A DNA stretch of 64,000 bases from Prunella strophiata. Its lineage: Eukaryota; Chordata; Aves; Passeriformes; Prunellidae. How positions within the stretch are numbered: the first letter of the stretch is position 1; each line of letters begins with the position of its first letter. The DNA lies in the NCBI GenBank assembly GCA_036583965.1, contig JAZBQD010000017.1, forward strand, positions 24,338,385 to 24,402,384, in the 5' to 3' direction. Of the stretch, positions 1 through 8,797 are shown in pieces. A model generated the notes under the pieces. That model saw only the letters and a list, made by a program, of their open reading frames with translations, ran no database searches and was not told the origin of the DNA. Position numbers and translations under genes: made by a program.

Positions 1-502
1 GGATCATACTAGAAAGCGTGAAGGGGGAAAGCGCAAATGGAGAAGTAACCAGAGAAGTTGTGACTACTTGTACAGTTTTCAGTGATTTTTTGCTCACTGA
101 ATGACTGTGAAGGACAAAATATTTTAAAGAGCAATACAGTAATGGTATTATTCTATTTCTTTTGATTAAAGATCTGTCTTTACTTATTGGTTTCAGGTCT
201 CTGTAGGTAAGAGAAAATGACAGTGCTTGTGGATTATCATCTGGCATTAACTTTGAACCCTGTCCAACCCACACAGGAAAATGACTCTAGAAAAACATCT
301 CACAAGGAAAATAAAAACTCTTTGTGCTTATCATTCCCTTACAACTGAATCCATACTTTTGAAGGGAATTCAAACAACGCTGCTGCTTGTGTAAATATTG
401 AGGGGAGTATTCTCTTGGCTTTAGAGGAAGATACACCAGAAGGCCCAAATTGAGTTTAGTTAAATTTTTTTTGGTGCATTTTCTTTTCCTCTCTCAAGTT
501 AC
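1..502. other. Unique AT-rich flank, no gene seen
   Basis: I see no coding exon, RNA gene or recognisable repeat in this stretch. It is ordinary AT-rich single-copy-looking DNA leading up to a CR1 tail. Confidence 0.5.
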
Positions 503-543
503 AGAGTAATAGAATGGTTTGGGTTGGAAAGGATCTTTAAAGG
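503..543 (-). repeat. CR1 retroposon 3' tail fragment
   Basis: The text agaatggtttgggttggaaa followed by ggatctttaaagg is the reverse complement of the conserved 3' end of avian CR1. CR1 is a non-LTR retroposon that is normally truncated at its 5' end. Only about 40 bases remain before the provirus LTR starts at 545. The matching CR1 continuation is not found on the other side of the provirus. Confidence 0.75.
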
Positions 544-810
544 TTGACGCTGTGGCTGGATCCCGGGAGAAAGGGCGAGCCGCGTAACCGGCTAGCCTGC
601 TCAGCCCTTCTCCTCCAGGCCGCGTCACCGTGTGGCCGCTCCCTGCCTCGAACCCCCTGGCTGGGACCAAGGGTAGCGGTTCGGCCTCTGGCTTGGAACC
701 TCTCCTTCCCCGTGGCCTGGCCGAAGGTGGGCACCTGGAGAGGTTCCTCATTGTAGCAGAGTGGCACAAAGGAGAGAGGAGGGACTCTCTGGTGGCAAAG
801 TTCCAAGAGG

Positions 811-816
811 TTTATT
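811..816 (-). promoter_or_regulatory. Polyadenylation signal AATAAA in 3' LTR
   Basis: The plus strand reads tttatt, so the minus strand reads AATAAA, within gggaagaataaacc. It lies about 95 bases downstream of the LTR TATA-like box, as expected for the end of R. This is the copy that would end the viral transcript. The same signal is at 9064-9069 in the other LTR. Confidence 0.7.
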
Positions 817-908
817 CTTCCCCCGAGGGAGAAGCACAGAGGTGATACAAAGAAACAATCTTGGAGGGAGCACACGCAGAAGAGCGGGCACAAAGGGAAT
901 ACAGCAGC

Positions 909-915
909 TTATAAA
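909..915 (-). promoter_or_regulatory. TATA-like box in 3' LTR
   Basis: The minus strand reads CCTTTATAAGCTGCTG here. It is upstream of the AATAAA signal in the viral direction, at a distance typical for an LTR promoter. The matching copy at 9153-9159 lies in the 5' LTR, which would drive the provirus. Confidence 0.6.
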
Positions 916-1382
916 GGGGGGCAGCCCCCGGGGAGGGGACTGCTTACAAACCAATCAGGAATTAACAAGGAGGAGCATAGGGTGGGTTCATATTATCATA
1001 AGACCAATAGGGAAAAAGGAGGGAGGAGCGCATACATAATCTACGAATGGGGGAAAGGGAATAACATAACTGACATAGAACATTCTGGTTCAAGGGGTGT
1101 AGCAAACTGTAACTGACACATTGAAGGGGCTGGACTTAGAGGACTGACAGGGATAAGTTTAGTAACAGGGGAGGAGTGGAAAAGACTGACATATGGATTG
1201 ATACATGAAGAGCAGGAAAATATGGGGTAAACAACTTCTGGGAGAAACCATTGGGGAAACTGAACAGGGGTATATGGAACAAACCGCTTTTTTGGTTATA
1301 AGCAAAATCCAACATACAAGAAGATAAAACATTAAGTTCCATAACAAATTAAACATCTAATGTTTAGCCACACACCACAACA

Positions 1383-1400
1383 ATTCCCCCTTTTTTCTTT
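1383..1400 (-). promoter_or_regulatory. Polypurine tract
   Basis: On the minus strand AAAGAAAAAAGGGGGAAT lies directly against the TG that opens the 3' LTR. This is the expected position and composition of the primer site for plus-strand DNA synthesis. Confidence 0.9.
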
Positions 1401-1480
1401 AGTTTTGACAGTTTGTTGTTTTGGGGAAGTTGATATAGTTTATCGCAGATGATCTATGAGATGAATCTTAGACCTGTGTC

Positions 1481-2710
1481 TCATCCCATAAGGATCTTGG
1501 TGGCCTTTATGAAACATTTTTTAACAATACCAACGGCAACAGAAATTAAAAATATAACTAAAATTACTAAACCAATGTCTTTGATAAGTGAGGTTACCCA
1601 TACTGGCAGTCCCCAGCCTTTGAACAGGTTGGAAAACCAGTCTCCCGTATCTTCTTTGATCTGTTGCACTAAGTCTCTCATTTTGTTGATTGAGGCATGG
1701 ATGTTCTGGCTCTTGTCCGAGATATTGAAACAGCACAGCCCATCAAATTCTTGGCACCCGTGTCCGTGCGCTAGAAGTAGAAAATCTATGGCCGCCCAAT
1801 TTTGTAGAGTTGCCTTCCTGGTTGCTTCCTCATCCTCTAAGAGGTCACTGAGCATACTGGATGTGAAATTCGCCTGCTTTGTGACCCAGCACTCGAGGTG
1901 GCCTAATTCCCCGAGTGCTTTTGCTGCAGCAACCCAAGGCAAAAATGCCAAAACTGCAGCCTTAGCAGGTTTGGACCAGGTTACAATATTTGAGTCACAA
2001 TGCTCATCCAATTGTATTGCATTGTGTTTAACCTTTTGAGGAGTCGAATTATTTAATTTGGTTTGCCAATTCAAAATTTGAGTAGTGTTGGGCTAAAACA
2101 GGGACAGCTGTCCAATGGTGCATGGACCTCCTACAAGGTGAGGGGGGATTCCTGCCCAGGCCCTCTGCCCACAAATTAAAAGCATTCCCTTCAGGAGTTT
2201 CAAGGGTACCTGGTGCTCGCTGGACAGGAGATTTTGATGGATAATCTCATTGCACCATGATGCCATTTGAAACTCCTTCCGGTATATTTTAACTGAGGTA
2301 TAACTTTCTGGGTAATAATAGGGTTTGAAAGTAAACTGAATACAAAATGGGGCTTTGGCTGAACCCAACAACTCAAACTCAGTAGGATTGTTTTCAAGTT
2401 TGGGCAGTTCAGCTGTCCAGGTCTTCCAAAAGGCTAATGGATTTTTAAACGGAATATGATGGCGATAAACCATAGGAGGATTTTTATTAATCTGATCCAT
2501 GAGGGCCCGGAGTTTTGCTGGAAATTGCTCAAATGACAAAGGGATCCCCACCAGGCAAGTAAACATAGGATCATCCGCTGAGGCCATAGATAAGCATAGA
2601 TGGTCTCGCTGGGTGACCCAAACATTCTGCTTGGGTTGGGGCACAATCCACGCCTCACTGGTCAGGAGCTGGATCCATAGTAGCCACATAGTAAGCTTGC
2701 TCAAATTCAT
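1481..2710 (-). pseudogene. env: env, CX6CC alpha/gamma-type envelope, one stop
   Basis: One frame is open from an ATG at 2710 to 1481, apart from a TAG at 2093-2095 between the surface and transmembrane parts. The N-terminus is a hydrophobic signal-like stretch (MWLLWIQLL). The first part (205 codons) is the surface subunit. The second carries a hydrophobic fusion-peptide-like segment (AAVLAFLPWVAAAKAL), a heptad-like stretch, the immunosuppressive-domain core AAIDFLLLAHGHGC, the CX6CC motif CQEFDGLCC and a membrane anchor (LVILVIFLISVAVGIV). These features match alpharetrovirus-like transmembrane subunits rather than betaretrovirus ones. The whole frame is about 410 codons, short for such an envelope, so the surface part may have lost sequence. 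I see no multibasic cleavage motif before the fusion segment. Expression would need splicing; a candidate acceptor lies at 2726-2727. Confidence 0.9.
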
Positions 2711-2725
2711 GTTTCGGATGAGTAC

Positions 2726-2753
2726 CTCACAAACAGAGAATAAAAAGAAAGAA
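2726..2753 (-). promoter_or_regulatory. Candidate splice acceptor for env mRNA
   Basis: On the minus strand a pyrimidine-rich run (TTCTTTCTTTTTATTCTC) is followed by TGTTTGTGAG, with the AG at 2727-2726. That is 15 bases upstream of the env ATG, a sensible position for the subgenomic env transcript. This is inferred from sequence alone. Confidence 0.4.
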
Positions 2754-2796
2754 TTATAAATGATATTATTATCAAATTTTTGATGTAACAGAAAAC

Positions 2797-5563
2797 CTAA
2801 AGGTTTAGCTCCATAGGGTTATTAGGGTCTGGGTCCTCCTGCTCCTTCCACCACACCTGCTTGTGATTAGATGCAATTGTGATGTCCGATGGGTCGTCAT
2901 TCAGTAACCAGGGACTGGTGGTCGGGTGGTTTGTTCCTTTGGGTGGTATATACGGCTTGATGGATTTCCTTGGGACCCATTTTGGGCCAGAGGGCGTGGA
3001 CACACAAGCATACCCACGCCCCTAGGTAACGAGGTGAAAAGGCCCTTCGGTCTGCCCCGACTCTGGATCTTTCACCAGGACCGGAGGTTTTTCTTCCCAC
3101 TTCAACTTGCTGTTATGGTTGAAGTGTCATATTACTGGGGGGTTGAGGGTCTCAAAGGAGCAGCTCAAGAAATTCATCGTGAAAAGCACCTTTGAGAGCC
3201 TCATATGTGGTGATAACATTTTCTGATCCAACCTTTGATGGTATAAGGTCTTTTTTAGACTCTGATGAGTGCGCTCAATTATGGCTTGGCCAGTTGGGGA
3301 GTATGGTATTCCAGTCCGATGTTCAATTCCCCAGTCCTGCAGGAAATCGGCTACTGTCCTGGAGACATATGCTGGACCATTATCTGTTTTGATCATTTTT
3401 GGGACCCCCAACACAGAGAAGGCCTGCATGAGATGGTGTAGTACATCTTTTGTCTTCTCCCCTGTGTGGGCTGAGGCATAAACCACACCAGAAAAAGTGT
3501 CCACACTTACATGGACGAACCTCAACCTTCCAAACTCGGATACATGGGTGATATCCGTCTGCCATATCTCACCACCTGGGGGGTGAGAGTCCGCGTGGAG
3601 TCCACGTGGGTTCACCCCTGTGCCTATTGACGGCAATGCAGACCCTTGGCAGTGAGGGCATGTGGCCACAATGGCCTTGCTCCCAGCCTTGGTCACGTCG
3701 TAGGTGGAATTGACAGACAAGACCAGGCACATTTTGGTGGAACTGCTGATGGCTTAACTTTGCCCATTGGAAGGTGTTAAATGGGCCCTCCAGTTGTAGA
3801 GGCGCAGCCAGGGCATCGGCTCTACAGTTGCCTTCTGCAATAAAATCTGGAAGGTTAGTGTGTGACCTTCCATGCATTACATAAAAGGGTTGCTCTTGGT
3901 GGGAGACCAAATGGACTAACTTTGAGAGCAACTTAAAAATGACTGGATTGGAAACTTCTCGGAGCACGGCATGCTCTGCCCTGGACCACCACAGCAACAT
4001 AAGCCGAAGGTTCCTGGAACCTTTCGAAGGCTCTGACGACTGCATCCAACTCAGCTACTTGAGGGGAACCCTCAACAATCTTGATATCAGCCTCCCACCG
4101 CTGAGTTTGGGGATCCTTCCAAGTCACTGCTGACTTGTGGGACCTCCCGGATGCGTCTGTAAACACAGTCAGAGCCTCCAGGGGCTTATGACTTTGGATG
4201 TCACAGGGGACCAGATGGAATTACGAATTAAACAATTTGTGTCCAGGGTGGTGGACGGACACCTCTCCTGTGTATGAGTCCAGGGCAAACTGAAGAACTT
4301 CGTTTTCTATATATAATTTTTCAAGAGCCTCCTTTGTTAGTTTCCCAGTCGATATAGTGATGGGTAGATGAATGCATGCAAAGTCACAACCAGCTAGCAA
4401 CCGTATCCTAGTCCTGGCTTTGCTTATCAAGTGGGCCATCAGCTCTTGTGGCCTGGTGATACTTTTGGGCATTGTGTGGCCAAGGAACACCCACTCTATG
4501 GTTAAGAGGGGGTCCTTCTGACCTTTGTCCCATTGACATATCAGCCCATGCAGGTGAGGGAGCCTTCCTAATATGATGAAATTAAATGGAAGCTCAACCC
4601 GACAACGATGTGCTTGCCGGGTTTCAATGGCCTTTCTGACTTTTTCCAGTGCAGTTCATGCCTCCTGGGTTAATTCCTTCGGGGTATCCATCTTTTCTCC
4701 GCCCTTTAGTAACTTAAAAATCGGAGACAGATCCCCTGTGGACAGGCCCAACCAAGGCCTCACCCAGTTTAAAGACCCACACAGTTGGTGGAGGTCTCTT
4801 AGAGTCCTAGGCTCATCCTTGATTACCAACCGCTGTGGTGTAATTGTGCGGTTAGTAATCTCCAAACCTAGGTATCTCCAGGGCGGTACCCTCTGCACTT
4901 TGTCATAATTTAACTCAAATCCTGCAGCTGACAAGGCCGTAATGAGGTCATTGAGAGTCTGTGTAAGTACGTTACCATCGGGGGCGCACACTAGTACATC
5001 ATCCATGTAATGTAGGATGATGCACTCCCCTGCTCTGGCATGCACTGGGGCTAAGATTTTTGTGACATACCACTGGCAGATGGTAGGCGAGTTCTTCATC
5101 CCTTGAGGGAGAACTTTCCAGTGGTAGCGCCGCATGGGAGTCTTGATGTTAAAGTTTGGAACCGAAAAGGCAAAACGAGGCACATCATCTGGATGTAGGG
5201 GAATTTGGAAGTAACAGTCCTTGATGTCAATGACGACCAAATTCCAATCTTGGGGTAGCATCGATGGGGAAGGCATACTCGGTTAAAGTGATCCCATGTC
5301 CTCAATCACTTCATTTATCTTTCTCAAGTCGTGGAGGAGTCGCCACTTGTCCTTCCCCGGCTTCTTGATGACAAAGACCGGAGAATTCCAAGGGCTGTTT
5401 GATTCTACAATATGGCCTTTGGCCAACTGCTCCTCCACGAGCTGAGTGAGCGCACTTAATTTCTGCTTATTCAGTGGCCACTGATCTACCCAAACTGGTG
5501 ATTCTGTTAGCCAATTCAATTTTAGGGTAGGGCGCTCTGTCTCAGTGGCTGCTACCAAAAATC
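2797..5563 (-). pseudogene. pol: pol: RT, RNase H and integrase, multiply disrupted
   Basis: Pol is entered by a -1 shift at 5558-5564. The first frame gives the RT N-terminus ([17 protein letters not shown]), then the catalytic YMDD at 4998-5009, then the RT connection region. RNase H begins near 4170 (FTDASGRS) and continues, in the next frame, to HGRSHTNLPDF and the AD-containing end. Integrase follows with its HH part near 3760, CPHC near 3650, catalytic Asp codons at 3553-3555 and 3382-3384, and Glu at 3274-3276. The last two are exactly 35 residues apart (D,D35E). Lesions: TAA 5283-5285, TGA 4656-4658, TAA 4221-4223, a frameshift around 3985-4045, another around 3665-3735, TGA 3127-3129 and TAG 3022-3024. 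Each frameshift equals a one-base gain or two-base loss. The length of about 920 codons is near normal, so little has been deleted. It cannot make a working enzyme as it stands. Confidence 0.93.
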
Positions 5564-6370
5564 CTGAGGGACCGGTAACTCCAATTTGGCCCCCCACTGG
5601 GACATGCAATCTCTTCCCCACAAGGTAAACCTGCTATTTAAAACGAACAGGCACACATTCACCAATTGCCCGTCGGGCCCCATAATTTGTATGATGCTCT
5701 TGGATCTCTGAGCCAATTGTGTACCCCCTACACCCTGGAGTCTGCAGTCCACGTTTTCCAGCTCCCACTGTGACGGCCATTTGTGCAGTGGGATGAGCGT
5801 CACATCCACCCCTGTGTCCATCATCCTCTGTAGTTGTATTCTGCGCCCCTGGCTTTTAAGGCCGCACCAAATCAGGGGCTTTTCCTCTCCTACAATACTG
5901 CTGTAATAAATGGAGAGGTCCAGGTCGTCCCACAGATTCTGTGGTGATGGTATGGCCTGGGTGACAACCTGGCCTCTTGGTAGGAAGAGGGGGGGAAGGA
6001 CACAGCGTGCCATGAGAACGAGATGCTCCGGGGTAGGTGGTAAAACCCCTGGGGCAATCACGATATTCGCGGGTGTGTGCTTTGTGTCCCCGACAACAAG
6101 GTACTTACAACCCCGCCCGTAACACGACTGGACCTGTTCAAGGAGGTGGTCGTCTTGTTCTAGGTCAATGTCGATTTCTCTCCAGTCCGTGTTGTCTAAA
6201 ACCAGTGCTTGTGGGAGTTTTAGTATAAATGGTTCAGTCAAGTCCTGTGGAAAGAAGAAAGATCCAGAGGGGCTGTTACTCTGATGTTGATTACCATTAT
6301 ACTCCACCCTGTGCTCTGCCCCATTTATGTCTATGCATGAGGCAGGGTCGCACTCACTCTTCAGTTTTTT
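5552..6370 (-). CDS. pro: pro frame: dUTPase-like region and retroviral protease
   Basis: The frame is open from the gag slip site to a TAG at 5552-5554. It has no start of its own and would be made as a Gag-Pro fusion by -1 frameshifting. The first two thirds resemble the dUTPase segment that betaretroviruses carry here; a late motif reads [12 protein letters not shown], but I cannot confirm all active-site motifs. The protease follows, with the aspartyl active site in [12 protein letters not shown] (DTG codons 5810-5818) and a later GRD motif (LWGRDCM). Val replaces the Ala usual after DTG. There is no glycine-rich G-patch at the end, unlike several betaretroviruses. The frame is intact. 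Confidence 0.82.
   Translation of the reverse strand, partial: KKLKSECDPASCIDINGAEHRVEYNGNQHQSNSPSGSFFFPQDLTEPFILKLPQALVLDNTDWREIDIDLEQDDHLLEQVQSCYGRGCKYLVVGDTKHTPANIVIAPGVLPPTPEHLVLMARCVLPPLFLPRGQVVTQAIPSPQNLWDDLDLSIYYSSIVGEEKPLIWCGLKSQGRRIQLQRMMDTGVDVTLIPLHKWPSQWELENVDCRLQGVGGTQLAQRSKSIIQIMGPDGQLVNVCLFVLNSRFTLWGRDCMSQWGAKLELPVPQDFW
5558..5564 (-). promoter_or_regulatory. pro-pol -1 ribosomal frameshift heptamer
   Basis: The minus strand reads G GAT TTT in the pro frame, two codons before its TAG stop. It is a near match to the GGAUUUA slip site known at the mouse mammary tumour virus pro-pol junction. A -1 slip here leads directly into the RT frame ([10 protein letters not shown]). Confidence 0.75.
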
Positions 6371-8322
6371 GGTGTTGCTTCTCCTCCCCCTGCCCCCACT
6401 CCTGCTCCTCCCTTTCTGGATGGTATTGGGGGAGCTTGTCCCAAATAGGGACATCTTTGTATCCAGTGCCCCACTTGTTTGCAGTGAAAGCAAATGGTAT
6501 TCCTGGGTGTCCTTGAAACTGCTGGTGATGAAACAGGTCTACTCTCCGCCATTGCAGCTGCTGTCCTCTCTTTGGCTGCTGGTCTCTTGAATGGTGGTGG
6601 TGTGCGTACTCTTGCTTTCCTAGCACACTCCTCCATAATCGTTTCTAGGGATGGTGCCGGAGCCGATGGCAGGCTGACGATAATTCTTTGGCACTCTTCG
6701 TTCGCGTTTTCCATTACTACTTCTTTAATGAGTCTTTCACTGGACCCGGGATCTGGGACTTTTTTCTCTACGACTTCACGAACCCGATCCACAAAGTCCA
6801 GGAAAGACTCATCTACCCTCTGTTTTAACGAGACAAAACTTGGGAGAGGGTCTTTAGTAGGGAGTTGGTGGAAAGCTTTTACCACTGCAGCCTTAATTAA
6901 ATCTAATACGACTGGGGGGATTTTCTCAGCTTGCTTCCGGGATAACTCCCAGTCTCCCTCACCTGCCAGGTGTTCAAAGGTGAGGGGGTTCCCATCATCA
7001 TCATTTGCATGCTCCGGGTCCTCCCAAAGAGTCGGGAGGAGGTCGGTCAGGTGTCCCCGCCAGGCCTTCACCCACAGCTTATTCTCAGATGGACAGCATA
7101 AGCTGGAAAATAATTCTTTTAGGTCCCTGGGGACAAGGATGTTTGCCGAAATAGTGGTCCTTAATAGGCCTTTGAAATATTCACTGGACCGGCCGACCTC
7201 CTTCTGAGTCTTGTATAGTTCCTTGATATTCTGGTAGGGCAAAGGTGACCATTTAGGCCTCCTTCCCCTACTGTCATAAGAAACTGGAGCGGCAAATGGG
7301 ACGGGGCTTTCATTACCTGACATCCGGCCCTGCACCCAATCACTTCCTGTTCCCACGGGACCGTGAGAACCGGAAGGAGGAGCGTGGGAAACCGGATGTG
7401 AAAGGAGTTTCCCGGAAGGCTGAGGGATGGAACGAGGGACGGAAGAGGAGGGGACATCCAAAGGGGCAGGGACTTGATTATGACATAAACAAGGAGGAGG
7501 AGCTGAAGGAGGAGTCAGGGGTGGAGCCAAATGTTGTGGGGAACAGGAAGAGGAGGAACCAGAACCTGGGAAAGGGTGGGTAGAAGAAAATGGTGGGAAA
7601 AGAAAAGGATTCTGGGGAGAAGAAGGTGGGGGAGGTCCAAAAGATGGGGGCCATGCCACATGGCATCCACCATCTTGTGAACCAAAAGTGGGGGAAGAAA
7701 CACCATCTTGAACCTTTTCTAAGGACTTTTCTGCGGGATCAGGGGTGAAAGGATTGGGGTTTAGGGAAGGAGTCCGGACAGGGTGATCAGTCCTGCCAGG
7801 AAAAACAGGGGACCGAGCGAATCGTGGGGAGCCAGGGAGACGTTCTGCCAATGCAGGGCTACCTTGCATCAACTTAGGATGGTTTGCTCCCCCTGATTCA
7901 CCCGGTTTGGGACACAGGGTACCAGGAACACAGGGATTAGGAGAAGGGGAACCCAGGGAAACTGGGGAAGGTTCCGTTAGATTTTCTTCCACTTTCCCCC
8001 TCACATCTGCTGTCAAGGTTCTCATCTTGACAAACAGATGGAGGAATTTTTCACTGTCCTTATCTCTGGTGACAGATCTTTCCATGAGCTTATTACCTAC
8101 TGATATCCAGAATCTTACTGATCTCACATCTTCCGGAGTGGTATTTGGAAATTGGAAGAAAATCCAATGGACAAACCTTTTTACAAACAACTTTTTAACC
8201 AATAACATCCCTCCTCCCACCAGGGAATCCACAACTTGGAGGTAAACCTCCCTCTGCCTAGTAGAGAGTCTCGCTCCTATCTTATCTACCAGAGACTCAC
8301 TACTATGGCAACCTCTTCCCAC
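6361..8322 (-). CDS. gag: gag polyprotein, open but with GTG in place of ATG
   Basis: A 653-codon open frame. It begins GTG-GGA, immediately preceded by an in-frame TAA. A Gly in position 2 and the fit of the following residues to a matrix N-terminus suggest the original ATG was lost by one base change. Regions: matrix-like about 1-110; a long proline-rich stretch about 115-340 that includes the late-domain motif PSAP; capsid about 350-590 with a major-homology-like segment about 499-516 (QRVDESFLDFVDRV); and a single zinc knuckle at 611-624 (CFHCKQVGHWIQRC, CX2CX4HX4C). Many betaretroviruses have two knuckles. The C-terminus ends PKN at the AAAAAAC slip site next to the stop. No internal stop or frameshift is present, in contrast to pol. 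Confidence 0.9.
   Translation of the reverse strand: MGRGCHSSESLVDKIGARLSTRQREVYLQVVDSLVGGGMLLVKKLFVKRFVHWIFFQFPNTTPEDVRSVRFWISVGNKLMERSVTRDKDSEKFLHLFVKMRTLTADVRGKVEENLTEPSPVSLGSPSPNPCVPGTLCPKPGESGGANHPKLMQGSPALAERLPGSPRFARSPVFPGRTDHPVRTPSLNPNPFTPDPAEKSLEKVQDGVSSPTFGSQDGGCHVAWPPSFGPPPPSSPQNPFLFPPFSSTHPFPGSGSSSSCSPQHLAPPLTPPSAPPPCLCHNQVPAPLDVPSSSVPRSIPQPSGKLLSHPVSHAPPSGSHGPVGTGSDWVQGRMSGNESPVPFAAPVSYDSRGRRPKWSPLPYQNIKELYKTQKEVGRSSEYFKGLLRTTISANILVPRDLKELFSSLCCPSENKLWVKAWRGHLTDLLPTLWEDPEHANDDDGNPLTFEHLAGEGDWELSRKQAEKIPPVVLDLIKAAVVKAFHQLPTKDPLPSFVSLKQRVDESFLDFVDRVREVVEKKVPDPGSSERLIKEVVMENANEECQRIIVSLPSAPAPSLETIMEECARKARVRTPPPFKRPAAKERTAAAMAESRPVSSPAVSRTPRNTICFHCKQVGHWIQRCPYLGQAPPIPSRKGGAGVGAGGGEATPKN
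6364..6370 (-). promoter_or_regulatory. gag-pro -1 ribosomal frameshift heptamer
   Basis: The minus strand reads A AAA AAC in the gag frame, directly followed by the gag TGA at 6361-6363. This is the classic betaretroviral gag-pro slip sequence in the correct phase. After slipping, the ribosome continues in the pro frame ([10 protein letters not shown]). Confidence 0.9.
8295..8301 (-). promoter_or_regulatory. Candidate major splice donor inside gag start
   Basis: The minus strand reads A|GTGAGT seven codons into gag. It is a good donor match and recalls the position of the avian sarcoma-leukosis virus donor, which also lies a few codons inside gag. Joining it to the acceptor at 2726-2727 would not put gag in frame with env, so env would use its own ATG. 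Inference only. Confidence 0.35.
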
Positions 8323-8776
8323 TTATGGAGTAAAATGAAAAACTAAACAAAAAGGATCCTCGATCGTCTAGCGGTCAGAAGGTCTGCACGTGGGGCCCCA
8401 TGCCTCCCCTTGCTCGGGAGTCCACCCTCTGACCTACTGCCTCCCTCACAATCCCCAATGTTCCTCCCAGGTGGGCGCTCTCCCTCCCCTGGGATAACTT
8501 ATGGGACTAGACGACTGACGAACAAAAAACCTCCGCAAGGGTCCATTCCGCTTGGAGAAGTTCCTCCACAAACACACAGGATCGCTGCCGTCCGGTGGTG
8601 GAGGTTGTCTTCCCAATCCCCCAGGAGCCGCACTCTAGAACGAGCACAGGCTCGACTGAGGGTACTTGACATGCCAGACTGCTGAAGCGAAGCACTCTCC
8701 TCTGATGGGTCTCCGCCGCAGTCTCTACGTGCGGTGTAGCTGACCAGCCGCTCCACGAGTGGACGACTGACCAGAG
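8323..8776 (-). other. Untranslated leader between PBS and gag
   Basis: This is the leader of about 450 bases where the packaging signal and 5' structures of a retrovirus would lie. Reading frames here on both strands are short and do not resemble known proteins, so I treat it as non-coding. Confidence 0.7.
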
Positions 8777-8794
8777 GCCCCACGTTGGGCGCCA
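8777..8794 (-). promoter_or_regulatory. Primer-binding site for tRNA-Lys1,2
   Basis: The minus strand reads TGGCGCCCAACGTGGGGC. This is an 18/18 complement to the 3' end of tRNA-Lys1,2, three bases after the LTR end. The same primer is used by several betaretroviruses and by visna virus. Avian alpharetroviruses use tRNA-Trp instead. Confidence 0.93.
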
Positions 8795-8797
8795 AGT

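Larger units (their letters stand above)
545..1382 (-). repeat. 3' LTR of the provirus
   Basis: It matches 8798-9615 almost along its whole length and, on the plus strand, starts tgacgctg and ends ccacaaca, so it is bounded by TG and CA. In the element's direction U3 starts at 1382. A TATA-like box is at 909-915 and an AATAAA polyadenylation signal (plus-strand tttatt) at 811-816, which places R near 880-795 and U5 from there to 545. It is about 20 bp longer than the other LTR, mainly through extra segments of about 10 bp near 861-870 and about 9 bp near 1136-1145. Confidence 0.93.

Noticed and set aside
1449..2039. 196-codon plus-strand frame opposite env
   Set aside because: It mirrors the transmembrane part of env on the other strand and has no independent support.
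6494..7207. 237-codon plus-strand frame opposite gag
   Set aside because: It is the antisense shadow of the open gag frame. It has no recognisable domain and no promoter that I can see.
8499..8795. 98-codon minus-strand frame between PBS and gag
   Set aside because: It lies in the untranslated leader, overlaps the primer-binding site and resembles no known protein.
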